Part shown: positions 27,008 through 37,008 of the stretch, piece after piece
Position numbering within the stretch: position 1 is the first letter of the stretch
How the letters are laid out: each line of letters begins with the position of its first letter
From: Sporisorium sorghi
Taxonomy: Eukaryota; Basidiomycota; Ustilaginomycetes; Ustilaginales; Ustilaginaceae
Assembly (NCBI GenBank): GCA_023212695.1
Contig: JALCCG010000133.1
Coordinates: 1-57,694, forward strand
Direction of reading: 5' to 3'
Length of the DNA stretch: 57,694 bases
Notes under the pieces: generated by a model
The model's input: the letters and a program-made list of their open reading frames with translations, nothing else
What the model was told of the DNA's origin: nothing
The model's database searches: none
Program-made: the position numbers and the translations under genes

Positions 27008-28552
27008 ATGTCTCCTTCCACCACCAGCAACGGCGACACACCGCCCAACTTTATCAAGCAGTCTCCTCTGCCGTGCATCGTCGACAATGCGCCCTTCCTC
27101 CCGGAACACACGTACGCCGTGTATCGCACCGACCAGCCGTCGACCGCGCAGCGCGATGTGACGCACCGCGTGCACAGCATCGCCGCCTCGGACGTCGAGC
27201 GGGTCGTTGCGTCCTCGTACGCTGCGTTCCCTGCGTGGAAGGCGACGCCTGTCTCGCGCCGACGCGAGATTCTGCTGAAAGCGTGTGCGCTGCTGACGGA
27301 GCGCGTGCCGGAGTACGCGGGGCTGACGATGGCCGAGACGGTGCTGTCGCGCGGTATGGCTGGGTTCGAGCTCGCCGTGCTCGCTACGGGTCATCTGCAG
27401 GCGGCGGCGGAGAGTATGACGCACGCGCTCAAGAGCGAAGTGCTGCCGCCAGGTGCGGATGGCGCGATGAAGATTGTCAAGCGCGAGCCGTTCGGTGTGG
27501 TGCTGGGTATCGCGCCCTGGAATGCGCCGTTCATCCTGGGGTTGCGGTCGGTGCTGTATGCGATCGCGGCGGGCAACACGGCGATTTTGAAGACGTCGGA
27601 GTTCGCACCGCGCGTGCATCTGAGCGTCGCGCAGGTGCTCATCGACGCAGGGCTGCCCAAGGGTGTGCTGAACGTGGTGCATGTCGACCCGCAGCATACG
27701 CCCGAGGTGACCGAGGCGCTCATCGCACACCCGCGCGTGCACAAGGTCAACTTCACAGGCTCCACGCGCGTCGGCCGCATCATCGCCGCTACCGCCGCAA
27801 AGCACCTCAAACCCGCCGTGCTCGAACTCGGCGGCAAAGCGCCCCTCATCGTCCTCGAAGACGCAGACCTCGACCTCGCCGCAAACGGCATCCTGTTCGG
27901 AGGTTACCTCAACAGCAACCAGATCTGCATGGCGGTGAACAATGTGCTCGTTCACGCCAGCGTCGCCGACAAGCTCGTCGAGACGCTGCAGGCGCTGTTC
28001 AGCGCACACCGCGAGGTGTTCACGGCCAAGCTGGCGCAGGGGTGGGAGGACAAGCATGCGCTGAGGAGTTTGTTCACCAAGGCGTCGGCGGACAGGCTGC
28101 AGGTGCTGTACCAGGACGCGACGGACAAGGGCGCCAAGGTGGTGGTGGGCGAGGCCGGATTTGATGGCGCGCTGGTGCAGCCCATTATTCTATCGCCCGT
28201 GGATGAGAGCATGAAGATCTACACCGAGGAGACGTTCGGACCCGTACTGTCGATGATCACGTTCAACTCGGCAGAGCAGGCGGTGGATATCGCCAATTCC
28301 CCAGACTACGGCTTGGCCGCCAGCATCTACACGCGCGACCACGCTCTCGGCCTCGAGCTCGCAGACCAGATCGACGCCGGTCAGGTGCACATCAACAGCC
28401 AGCCCGTCCACGACGACCCCAGCATGCCCCACGGCGGCTGGAAGAACAGCGGCTACGGCAGGTTCAACGGCCTCGAGGGTGTCAAGGAGTTTACCCAGAC
28501 CAAGGGGATCACCGTGCAGAAGGGCCACCCGACGCCGTTCCAGTACGTTTGA
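27008..28552 (+). CDS. NAD(P)-dependent aldehyde dehydrogenase (salicylaldehyde/vanillin dehydrogenase-like)
   Basis: A 514-residue enzyme of the ALDH superfamily, oxidising an aldehyde to its acid. The frame opens upstream, but the ATG at 27008 follows a CT-rich leader and gives the normal family length. Conserved blocks in order: IAPWNAPFILGLRSVLYAIA (cofactor and Asn region), AAGNTAILKTSE, FTGSTRVGR (cofactor binding), catalytic base Glu in LELGGKAP, catalytic Cys in NSNQICMAVNNVLVH, and EETFGPVLSM. The NQIC context and the overall pattern resemble the salicylaldehyde and vanillin dehydrogenase branch, so an aromatic aldehyde is a reasonable guess, no more. No targeting signal is seen. Confidence 0.88.
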   Translation: MSPSTTSNGDTPPNFIKQSPLPCIVDNAPFLPEHTYAVYRTDQPSTAQRDVTHRVHSIAASDVERVVASSYAAFPAWKATPVSRRREILLKACALLTERVPEYAGLTMAETVLSRGMAGFELAVLATGHLQAAAESMTHALKSEVLPPGADGAMKIVKREPFGVVLGIAPWNAPFILGLRSVLYAIAAGNTAILKTSEFAPRVHLSVAQVLIDAGLPKGVLNVVHVDPQHTPEVTEALIAHPRVHKVNFTGSTRVGRIIAATAAKHLKPAVLELGGKAPLIVLEDADLDLAANGILFGGYLNSNQICMAVNNVLVHASVADKLVETLQALFSAHREVFTAKLAQGWEDKHALRSLFTKASADRLQVLYQDATDKGAKVVVGEAGFDGALVQPIILSPVDESMKIYTEETFGPVLSMITFNSAEQAVDIANSPDYGLAASIYTRDHALGLELADQIDAGQVHINSQPVHDDPSMPHGGWKNSGYGRFNGLEGVKEFTQTKGITVQKGHPTPFQYV

Positions 28553-28736
28553 GGATTTCCGATGCTCGCGGTGATGTCGAAAAAAACTGGTTTCTGCCTC
28601 GCAATGTCACTCTGACGATTCTCTTTGCACAAGGTTAAGCTCACGTCAAACAGTCTCTCGCGTGTGTGTGTGACAAGTGCGTTGTTGTCGATGGTCGTTC
28701 CTGCAGAAAACTCTATTCCATGCGGTTGCGTGCGTG

Positions 28737-31700
28737 CTATCCATCCAAAAACCGCAACAGCATCCGCAGCGTCTCGTCGGCCTGATCTCTGTTCTGCTGC
28801 TGCTGCTGCGCGAACACCCCTCCTCCACCATTTGCACCATACGCCTCGCCCACCGCCTGCCCACCTGTGCCAGAGCCGCCGAACATCAAACTGTTCCACG
28901 GCGCTTGCCCGCCCACCGACGACCAGTTCACACTCGACATGTCCATCTCCCCTGTCGCTGCCGCTTCCCCATTTTGCTGCTGTGCCGCCGCAGCCGCAGC
29001 GGCTGCCGACGCAATCGCGTCCAGTCCCTCCCGGTCAAAGCTACCGCTGCCGCCGTTGTTGTTGAAGAACAGGCTCGACCCACCGTTGTCCTGCTGCGCG
29101 GGCGGCGCTGCCGTGGTTGAGTTGGCGTTGCCGTTGTTGTTGAACCACCTCGCCGGTGCACTGTGGCTGTTATTGTTGCTTTGACCCGTGGAAGCGTTGT
29201 TGTGGCTCGAGTAAAACATGTCCGTGTTGTTCGAGAGCAGCGTAAAGTTGGTAAACTGCGCAAACCCACCGCCACTCAACGCGGCATTTGCGCTGCCGCC
29301 AGACATTGCACCGCCGTTCAATGCCCCCACGCTGTCGTTGCCATTCCCACCAGCGGCCGGGGTGGCAACGGCGAGACCCATTCCACCACCGCCACCGCCG
29401 CCGTTGCTGAACAGCGAACCCTGCAAAGCCGCGCTCTCGGCAACTCCAGCCTGAGCAACCCCTTGACTCGCCTTACCAGCGCTGCTACGATTCACAACAG
29501 CATGCGTAGGAGCAGCATTCTTAGGCCGCAACAGCGACTCGAGATACTTGGCAATGTGCAGCACCGTGTCCTCCTCCGTAATACTGGCTCGGCGGAAAGC
29601 CGCACTCGTCTGATCGATCAGCTGGATATTCGACCTCAGATAACCAGGCCCCAACGGCGGCTGCGACTTGAGCGTCGCCAGACTGCAGAGCAGCACCGCC
29701 GCATGCGTCGTTTGCATGATGGTGGCATCCGGCGCAGAGAGCAGCCTTTCGGGTGGGAAAGCACATACAGTCTCCAGCACGCCACGTGCGCCCTCTACAC
29801 ATGGCCAAAAGGCAGGCATGGCCATGAGGTTTACCATGCCCGGCTCGAGTCCGCTCGACAGATGCGATTTGCCCGAGACCGAATCGCGCTCCTCCTTCTC
29901 GCGCGTCGTCGACCGCCGATGGTGGTTGCGAACAATCTCCTGATGCTCCTGCAGAGCCGCCTGCTTGAGGCTTGACTTGAGCACGAGCGACGAGACGTAC
30001 GTCTTGATGTTGTCCTTCCAAAGCTTGAGGCAGAGGCGTTGGCATCGGCGCTGGTACGCGGCGGGTTCGTCGAGATGCGCATCCTCGTCCGTATCCTCCC
30101 GAAAGCCGAGCGCTTCGTGCCAGCGTGCGCTCCATTCGTACAGATCCGAAAGAAAGGCGGGCATCATGATACTGGGACCATCCGACGTCGCCGAGGTGAG
30201 CGCCTCGATGCGATCGTACAGCTCGACGTATTTGCCCTGGATGCGGCGAATATCGGCCGATGCGCATACAAAGGCATCGGTAGAAATCGAGCCGTCGTGC
30301 TTCCACCATGTCTGACATCGTCGAATGAGCACATTGTCAGCCGAGATGGAATGGGTCGTGATCTTGTTCGAGATCTGCTGCGACTTGTCCTGCACAAAGA
30401 GCATGAGAAACGTCCTCTGTCGATTGCGGAATCGCCTCTGCACGGCTTCGTACCGCTGTCGCCCTGCCTGATCCAGGTTGGACTCGTTGGGCTTGACGCA
30501 GTTGGGCATCTCGGCGTGCAGCTGAATGTCCATGGCGAGACGGAAGGCGTAGCCGACCTGAATGACGCTGAGACCGTCGTCGAGCGGCTTCCAGCTGGCA
30601 AGGACGAAGAACGCCTGGCAGCACAGCACAGTACGATCGCCGTCGACAAAGGCACGTGCGGCATGCTGTCGCGCCTGGTCGTGGATGCGACGACGGATCT
30701 GACGCGCGTACTCGTCGGCTGCTTTTGGGCTGCGATCGGCCAGCGCATCTTCATAGGCAAGATCCCAGTCGGATTCGGGAATGTGCTCGTTGCGCTGCGC
30801 GCGCACGATGAGATGGTGAGCGGCTGGTCTCTTGGAGTAGCGTGCTCCTACGTAGAGCAGCACGGTGTAGAGAAACGAGGAACGCTTCCTCACAAAGTCG
30901 TGCGTGTGCAGCGAAGGGTCAAACACGCCGCTCCACGCGTTGCAGTGCTGCATAAAGAGCTCGAAGAGGGCACGTGCTGCTGGCTCTGTGAGGATGCCCT
31001 CGGTGATGGGATCGTTGAGTTTGGGCTGCGTGGCTTGCGTAGCCAGCGGACAGCGATCGTCGGCTAGGATGCCGGGTGTCTCGCAGTCGGGCTGGTCCGA
31101 TACCTCGAAGGGTTTGAGCATGACACGCAGGGTGAGCGGCTGTTCGGCGATGAGCTCAAAGCTCTCGTTGACGGCGTTGGTGTCGGCAGTTGCGGTGCTG
31201 CCGGGAGGAGGAGGCGTTGCACCCATGTCGCTGTTGGCATCGTCGTCGTTGCCATCGACGCTGGTGATCATGTTGTTGGTGACGAGCGTGTAAGGAGCGC
31301 CTCTCCTCCTCTCCAACGAGCGCATGGCCTGCTGCATGGCCTGGGTCATGCGAGTGACGTCGACGCCGAACAAGTTCTTGGGATCGAGTGCGGTGCGGCT
31401 GTCAGAGGGAGGTGCGAATGCGGACAAGGGCTGCTTCTTGGAGAAGAAAGCCGAGGATGGTGAGGCGACACGAGCTGCGTCTTCGTCCAGGTCCATGCTA
31501 TGCCGAGCATCTGTGGCAGCTCGGGCTGTCGTTTCGTTGCGATCGCCTGAATATGGAGCTGCAGGGAAGGCGCTATCGGGAGCCGAGCTCCATCGCACGC
31601 CAGGAGAAGCGGCAGCAGAGGCAGAGCCAGTTTTGACTGGGTGGGGCGCCGATTGTGCGATGCTGCTGGCGGAGGCTGATTTGCGTGCACTGGGACGAGC

Positions 31701-32879
31701 GCTTTGTTGGACGGGCGAAGCATTGGTGGCGTAGGCAGCCTCTGCGAGCAGGGTGAGATCGCGACCTTGGAGCTTGCTTTTTGGTTTTCTGCCGCGCTTG
31801 TGCTGTACGAAAAGACACTCGAAACTGAAGCGCTGGCATCGCTGACAGCTCTCCGAGTCGTCCGAGGGTAGACACCGCACCTTGGCAAGACGACATTCGA
31901 GGCAAGCCTGACCACCGCGTGGCTTTTCAGAGGGCGTCGAGGATTGCTCCTTTTTGACCGTGGGCGTAGAAGAGGCTGTGGCTGCAGGTTCAGCGGACGA
32001 GGCGTCTCGCGTATCGTCGATCCTAGCCGATGCGGAAACGTCCATGTTGCGGCCGGATGTGGACGGAGATTGAGGCGTGGAGCTAGACGCGGCACGCTGG
32101 TGGGGCGAAGTGATGGAAGCAAGGTCGCTCTTGAGGTCCGAGAGGTGGGACGAGTCGAGTGCAGCGAGAGGGCGTGCTGGTTTGGCTAGAGACTGCGTTG
32201 GAGTCGACTCGGCAGCTTGAGCATGATGCTGTGCTGGCGAGCGTGGGCGATATGAGTGGGATGGCGAGGGCGAAGAGGCGGATTCTTGGTTGTTGCGCGA
32301 GGATGCCGAGGCAGAGTAGGCATGCGAAGAGGGATGAGCTAGGCTAGAGTAAGGGGTTATAGAATGGCCAGCAGCATGATGATGTTGACCCAGATAGCGC
32401 GCCGAAGATGGCGTTGCAGCAGAAGCAGCAGCAGAAGAAGATGAAGCAGTCGCGGACGATGCCGGTCGAGGCGCTATGAGTGTATGCGTGCGTGAAGAGG
32501 GCGAGGCGGTGGGGTCGAGCGCGATGGATGGAGAGCCGCGCAGGTCGCTGGTAGCATACGGCGATCTTGCTTGACGCGGCGAAGGAGCAGCGGCAGCAGT
32601 AGCTTCGAGGTCGTGATCTTCGCGCTCCGAGTCCGAGTGATGCTGCGAGTACGCCGACGAGTGTGAGCGCGAATGGATGGAGCGAGGGTATGGCTCTGCT
32701 GCGTCGTCGTTGCGCGACGAGTGTGGATGGCGGTGGTGTGTGAGCGGCTGAGGATGTCGCTGCTGTTTGGTGTTGAGCTCGTGAAAGTGGGGCAGTTGCG
32801 TTTGCGAGTGCCTACTGAAATGAGAAGCAGGAGAAGTGGAGCGTTTGCGCTTGACTAGGCGTGGTTCTGAGGAATCCAT
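28737..32879 (-). CDS. Zn2Cys6 transcription factor with fungal-specific middle domain
   Basis: A 1380-residue nuclear regulator. The zinc cluster at about residues 326-355 fits the family: C-x2-C-x6-C, spacer, C-x2-C-x6-C (CLECRLAKVRC ... CQRCQRFSFEC), followed by a basic stretch (KRGRKPKSK). The first 320 residues are Ser/His/Pro-rich and disordered. A fungal-specific regulatory domain covers about 640-1060 (for example ARALFELFMQHCNAWSGVFDP and DGLSVIQVGYAFRLAMDIQL). The C-terminal 200 residues are Gly/Asn/Gln/Ala-rich. Such proteins bind CGG-type half sites and control metabolic or developmental genes; targets are unknown. The frame is open from 33086, but the ATG at 32879 (MDSSEPRLVKRKRS) is preferred because the upstream residues look like translated leader. 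No intron is seen. Confidence 0.87.
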   Translation of the reverse strand: MDSSEPRLVKRKRSTSPASHFSRHSQTQLPHFHELNTKQQRHPQPLTHHRHPHSSRNDDAAEPYPRSIHSRSHSSAYSQHHSDSEREDHDLEATAAAAPSPRQARSPYATSDLRGSPSIALDPTASPSSRTHTLIAPRPASSATASSSSAAASAATPSSARYLGQHHHAAGHSITPYSSLAHPSSHAYSASASSRNNQESASSPSPSHSYRPRSPAQHHAQAAESTPTQSLAKPARPLAALDSSHLSDLKSDLASITSPHQRAASSSTPQSPSTSGRNMDVSASARIDDTRDASSAEPAATASSTPTVKKEQSSTPSEKPRGGQACLECRLAKVRCLPSDDSESCQRCQRFSFECLFVQHKRGRKPKSKLQGRDLTLLAEAAYATNASPVQQSARPSARKSASASSIAQSAPHPVKTGSASAAASPGVRWSSAPDSAFPAAPYSGDRNETTARAATDARHSMDLDEDAARVASPSSAFFSKKQPLSAFAPPSDSRTALDPKNLFGVDVTRMTQAMQQAMRSLERRRGAPYTLVTNNMITSVDGNDDDANSDMGATPPPPGSTATADTNAVNESFELIAEQPLTLRVMLKPFEVSDQPDCETPGILADDRCPLATQATQPKLNDPITEGILTEPAARALFELFMQHCNAWSGVFDPSLHTHDFVRKRSSFLYTVLLYVGARYSKRPAAHHLIVRAQRNEHIPESDWDLAYEDALADRSPKAADEYARQIRRRIHDQARQHAARAFVDGDRTVLCCQAFFVLASWKPLDDGLSVIQVGYAFRLAMDIQLHAEMPNCVKPNESNLDQAGRQRYEAVQRRFRNRQRTFLMLFVQDKSQQISNKITTHSISADNVLIRRCQTWWKHDGSISTDAFVCASADIRRIQGKYVELYDRIEALTSATSDGPSIMMPAFLSDLYEWSARWHEALGFREDTDEDAHLDEPAAYQRRCQRLCLKLWKDNIKTYVSSLVLKSSLKQAALQEHQEIVRNHHRRSTTREKEERDSVSGKSHLSSGLEPGMVNLMAMPAFWPCVEGARGVLETVCAFPPERLLSAPDATIMQTTHAAVLLCSLATLKSQPPLGPGYLRSNIQLIDQTSAAFRRASITEEDTVLHIAKYLESLLRPKNAAPTHAVVNRSSAGKASQGVAQAGVAESAALQGSLFSNGGGGGGGMGLAVATPAAGGNGNDSVGALNGGAMSGGSANAALSGGGFAQFTNFTLLSNNTDMFYSSHNNASTGQSNNNSHSAPARWFNNNGNANSTTAAPPAQQDNGGSSLFFNNNGGSGSFDREGLDAIASAAAAAAAAQQQNGEAAATGEMDMSSVNWSSVGGQAPWNSLMFGGSGTGGQAVGEAYGANGGGGVFAQQQQQNRDQADETLRMLLRFLDG

Positions 32880-33508
32880 GATGGAGCAGAGCGCGATCAG
32901 TGACTGCGGCGAGTTTGATGACGACGATGGTGACGATGACTGCGATGACGAGTCACGCTTTGCTGAGAAAGGGAGGGAATGACCACCGGAGGGACCGATG
33001 AATGCGTTCGGAATGATGCGATGCGATGCGATGCGGGTCGAGTCGAGTCGAGTCAGACGCGCGCCCTTCAGTCGGCAAGGAATCACCGAATCCAGCCCTG
33101 GCGTGTCAATCCGCTGAAGAGCTCAGTGGTTGTGAGCTCCTGTCGATCGGATGTCTCCGTTTTCGTAGCTGACAAGTATGTGCTTTTCAGATGAGAAGAT
33201 TGACGGAGGATCCGAAAGGGTGTGGGCAGGATGGATGGTGACGAGTCGCAAAATTCGCATTCTCCCACGGCGCTTTGATCGGACCCGTGCCGGCCTTTTC
33301 TTCTCTCTTCTCTGAAGTCACCACTCAGAACTCAGCCACGGCCAACTAGCTCAGCTTGGCGCCTTTTTGCGCTTGTGGGCACATCGGCTCTTGCGCCTCA
33401 CAGAATTGCGCTTGTGGCTCAGCACTTTCCCACTCGCACTGCCACATCCGACATCCCTCATCCTCTCAATCAATCTTTGACCTAAAGCTGTTCGATCGAC
33501 TCGACAAG
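32880..33508. other. Divergent promoter region between the Zn2Cys6 regulator and the WD40 gene
   Basis: About 630 bases with small direct repeats GATGC (about 33017-33036) and GAGTC (about 33038-33055). No credible gene. The open frames that run into it from both sides lack conserved sequence. Confidence 0.45.
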
Positions 33509-36500
33509 ATGACTACGCCCATCAAGAGAACCCGCAGCGGTCGCTCTTACAACTCGCCCGCCTCTTCTAACAGGGTCGAGGTGGATCAGCAGTCTATTGG
33601 TCCATCTAGAAAGACGAAGCGCACGCAGCTCCACCGCAAAGACGACCCAGTACAGATCTGGCAGCACGATACCCACGTCGCAAGTCTAGACGGCGACACG
33701 ATCGATCCCAACTGGATCCCAACCACAGCACAATCATCACTAGCCACCGCAATCGGCTCTTCTCGCTTCTTGCTTCGCACTGGCACACCCTCGGATGTCC
33801 TTTCCGCTCCTCATTTGCCCTTTGCTGGCTCTGCCCATGCGCTGAGCCAGGCAATCAACCGCCGCTATTCAGCCTCCCAGCACTACATTCAAAAGTCGCA
33901 ATTCCTCTACCGTGACACTCTGGATGGGCACACCTCTTGCGTAAATGCACTTGCTCTCTCGCGAGGTCACGCCAGATGGCTCGCAAGTGCCGGCGACGAC
34001 AAGGAGATCCACATCCGCGACATGTTTGCCAACTTTGCCAACGACTTCGAAAGCGTTCCGCTGCTCATTCTCAAGGGACACGACTCCAACGTCTTTTCCC
34101 TCGACTGGTCTGCTCACAACCAGTATCTCTTTTCCACCGGAAACGACAGCCACATCCTCTACTACGATGTCGAGCACTCGCAGATTCCCATCCGTGGTGC
34201 TGTTCCCAGTGCGCCTCGCCACCGATCCCCGCTCAACGCCAATTCCATCGGCGCACACGACGACGCGGTTCCTCAGCTTTCCGCCCATCCCTCCAATCCG
34301 AATCTTGTTCTAAGCTGCGACGATGGTGGTGCTCTCAAATTCATCGACATCCGCATGCCTCACGACAGCGTCGCCGCCGCTCGCTCCGATGTCGTCGCCG
34401 GCTTCTCTTCCGTTCAGTGGAACCCGAATACCTCGGATGGCAACACGTTTGCTGCTGCTACCTGCGGTCGCATCACCGGCAGCACGCGCCTCTACGACGT
34501 GCGCCAGTGCTTCTCCTCCGACACGGATCACCCTCTCTCCAGCAAGGATGCCGTGCTCAGCTACCACACCGCGCTCATGCAGCACTCCTCTAAGCGTGGC
34601 CTCATCGCCGCTGCCGCAGAGACCAACAGCATCTGCTTTGACCCAGACGGTCGCTTGTTGGCCTCGAGCATCTCGCGATACCACCCCACCATCTACAGCG
34701 TCAACGATCCCGATCCACTCGTCACCCTCGAGTCCACCGTGGTAGACGATCCTGTTCAAGAAGGATACGACCGCTGGTGCGGTGTCCCCGTCGGCACCCC
34801 CACCGCTCCCAAAAAGCTCTCGTCCTGCTGCACCGTCAAGCACGGCTCCTTCGGCTTGCAGCCCTACACGGGCAAGCTCCACTACGCCATCGGAAGCGAC
34901 GACTTCCGCGCCTACGTCTTCGAAATTCCAGACCGCGACGAGCTTTTGCGTCAGCGTGAATTTGTAAACCGACGCCAATGGATACAAGAGACCTCCAAGC
35001 TGCATGCTCAAAGGAATCAGGACAAGTCCGAGACGCAAGCGAGCTCCAATTCTCAAAATCATGCCCAAGATCAACATGAAGAGCACAACAGCGATGCAGA
35101 AAGCGACATCGATTCCGGCATGGTTGCAGAGAGTCGCGTCGACCACGAGTCCGAGGTAGCGTACTGCGCTGGCTCCATCCTGCGCGCCAACAGCATTGTG
35201 CGACCCGCTAGGATACAGAAGCAAGCCTTTGTGCTCTGTGGTGGACGCAGCATCATCAACACGGCCCTCATCCACCCGACTTTGCCCCTCATCCTCACTT
35301 CCGGTATCGTTCCGGAGATCAACATTCATTCGGCCTTTGCATTGCGTCCCAAACATGTTGGCACTAAGGACCAGTGGGGCGAGCCCAAAACACTCGAGAC
35401 CGGAGGCACGCGTACTCGATTTCTGCTTCCTCCCTCGAGTCGCCTAGCACTGGTTGGAGAGGATTCGGACGAGTCGGCAGCCAACTCTGACGACGACAAC
35501 GAGGATCGTGAGGACGACGAGGACCACGACGTCGAGCAAGCTGACCTAGGCCAAGGCATCCAAGCGCAACAAGCACGCGACCGCTCCCCGCTCGAGGTCA
35601 GCGCTAGTAGCAATGCCGTCCCCGTCCAAGCCCCCTCCGTCGGCACTCGACCTCGTGCACCCTGGTCTGATCTGTCCAGCTCGCTTGGAGATGCGCACGA
35701 ACGTACAGCCGACTTTGAAGCAGACAACGACGACGCGGACGCAGCCAGCTCCCAGAGCAGCAGTCATGCAAACTCGGATGAGTACAAGTGGCCATATCGA
35801 CGAACGAGCTCCAACGAGAGGAATCTGTACGGCTCGCCATCCGTATCTTGCCGCGATAGTGACAGCCAAGGCGGCGATGTACAAGCCGCGGGTCAGAACG
35901 CTGGCACGGTGGATGCTGGAGGGGCCTCTCATCGAGGACAGCTCCATGTCACAGACAATGCGGGTGCTCAAGAGCCCCGCCACCAAGGACAGACCGAAGC
36001 CACCGTACAAGACTTCTTGGCCGCCATGCGAAGCGATCCCATGTACAACACGCCTGCGCCATTGGACTACCACCAGGACCGCCACATTGCCACGTACTCG
36101 CTGTCGCATCTCTCGCCCGATCTGCTGCCTGCCGACTCTTCCGCATCCTCGGTCTCGGCAGCGGATGCAGACGTCGACGCAAACACGCCCAACACGTCGC
36201 ACGCGTCCTCCTCCGAGATAGAGGAAAACGACGAAGACTTGGATGACCTGATCGCCTCGTCTGAAGAAGAGGAACGCTCCTTCAACCCGTACAGAAACGA
36301 TGGCTACGGTTCCACGTACGCCCCGTCATCCGAACTGGACGAACGCGATCAGGATGAGATCCGTGATTGTTTTCAGGGCGAAGACGAATGGAGGTACTCG
36401 AGCAACGGCAGAATGTGGTCCGCGTACCGCACCGTGGAGCACTCACGACGTCTCACGAAAACACTGTTCTTGTTCGACGAGCTGCTGAGGAGGGACGAGC

Positions 36501-36613
36501 TCAGGTCGCTAACTGCAGGGTTTAGGAAGGTGCCTCAGTACGCGGGGGGTGAGGGCGAGGGGAGGGATTTCACGTGTGGAAGCTGCGAGGGGAGGATCGA
36601 TACTGATGAGTGA
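33509..36613 (+). CDS. WD40-repeat protein, possibly a DDB1-CUL4 associated factor (DCAF5/6/8 group)
   Basis: A 1034-residue protein starting at the only ATG ahead of the conserved region (MTTPIKRTRSG). WD repeats begin near residue 135 (LYRDTLDGHTSCVNALALSR, WLASAGDDKEIHIRD, LKGHDSNVFSLDWS, YLFSTGNDSHILYYD) and continue through HDDAVPQLSAHPSNPNLVLS. The chain is interrupted by long acidic and Ser-rich inserts (about 530-880) and ends with another conserved helical block (SRRLTKTLFLFDELLRRDEL). The HTSCVNAL start and broken propeller resemble DCAF5/6/8-type substrate receptors of CUL4 ligases. That role is inference; a plain scaffold WD40 protein is the alternative. No intron or membrane segment is seen. 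Confidence 0.75.
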   Translation: MTTPIKRTRSGRSYNSPASSNRVEVDQQSIGPSRKTKRTQLHRKDDPVQIWQHDTHVASLDGDTIDPNWIPTTAQSSLATAIGSSRFLLRTGTPSDVLSAPHLPFAGSAHALSQAINRRYSASQHYIQKSQFLYRDTLDGHTSCVNALALSRGHARWLASAGDDKEIHIRDMFANFANDFESVPLLILKGHDSNVFSLDWSAHNQYLFSTGNDSHILYYDVEHSQIPIRGAVPSAPRHRSPLNANSIGAHDDAVPQLSAHPSNPNLVLSCDDGGALKFIDIRMPHDSVAAARSDVVAGFSSVQWNPNTSDGNTFAAATCGRITGSTRLYDVRQCFSSDTDHPLSSKDAVLSYHTALMQHSSKRGLIAAAAETNSICFDPDGRLLASSISRYHPTIYSVNDPDPLVTLESTVVDDPVQEGYDRWCGVPVGTPTAPKKLSSCCTVKHGSFGLQPYTGKLHYAIGSDDFRAYVFEIPDRDELLRQREFVNRRQWIQETSKLHAQRNQDKSETQASSNSQNHAQDQHEEHNSDAESDIDSGMVAESRVDHESEVAYCAGSILRANSIVRPARIQKQAFVLCGGRSIINTALIHPTLPLILTSGIVPEINIHSAFALRPKHVGTKDQWGEPKTLETGGTRTRFLLPPSSRLALVGEDSDESAANSDDDNEDREDDEDHDVEQADLGQGIQAQQARDRSPLEVSASSNAVPVQAPSVGTRPRAPWSDLSSSLGDAHERTADFEADNDDADAASSQSSSHANSDEYKWPYRRTSSNERNLYGSPSVSCRDSDSQGGDVQAAGQNAGTVDAGGASHRGQLHVTDNAGAQEPRHQGQTEATVQDFLAAMRSDPMYNTPAPLDYHQDRHIATYSLSHLSPDLLPADSSASSVSAADADVDANTPNTSHASSSEIEENDEDLDDLIASSEEEERSFNPYRNDGYGSTYAPSSELDERDQDEIRDCFQGEDEWRYSSNGRMWSAYRTVEHSRRLTKTLFLFDELLRRDELRSLTAGFRKVPQYAGGEGEGRDFTCGSCEGRIDTDE

Positions 36614-37008
36614 TAGGGGCTGGGAGGCGAAGCGGCACTGTGATGCGAAATTTGAATCTTGTAGATGCTGTCAATGTTGAGTGTGCGTGGCTTGCTGGAG
36701 CGAACAAGTGTGAGTCCGTGAGGATGATGATTCGGACGGTGGCGTGAGAGGGCGTCTTCAAAAAAAAAAAAAAAAAAAAAAAAAAAACACACAGCGCAAA
36801 AATTGAGGCTCAAAAAGTGCGATCCTCAAGCACCTACTCTTCTCCTCCTATCCAGCCAGCATTCCACACAACAAGCTTTCAAACCACCAGAGCATCACAG
36901 CGATCAAACACATGCTAGGATCGGTATCATCATTGGTATTTCGTTAAGCAAAAGGTGTACAAAGGAGGTCATTATGGGTCGTAAACGTCGAGAGGTGAGA
37001 GGCTATGT
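36614..37008. other. Intergenic region between convergent genes, with an A28 tract
   Basis: About 395 bases between two stop codons (WD40 and TMEM184-like). Its main feature is an uninterrupted A run at 36760-36787. No gene is seen. Confidence 0.5.
36760..36787. repeat. A28 homopolymer
   Basis: Uninterrupted run of 28 A between convergent genes. On the minus strand it is a T run downstream of neither ATG. Homopolymers this long are error-prone, so the exact length is uncertain. Confidence 0.9.

Noticed and set aside
26897..28057. 386-codon minus-strand ORF opposite the aldehyde dehydrogenase
   Set aside because: Arg/His-rich shadow of the dehydrogenase codons.
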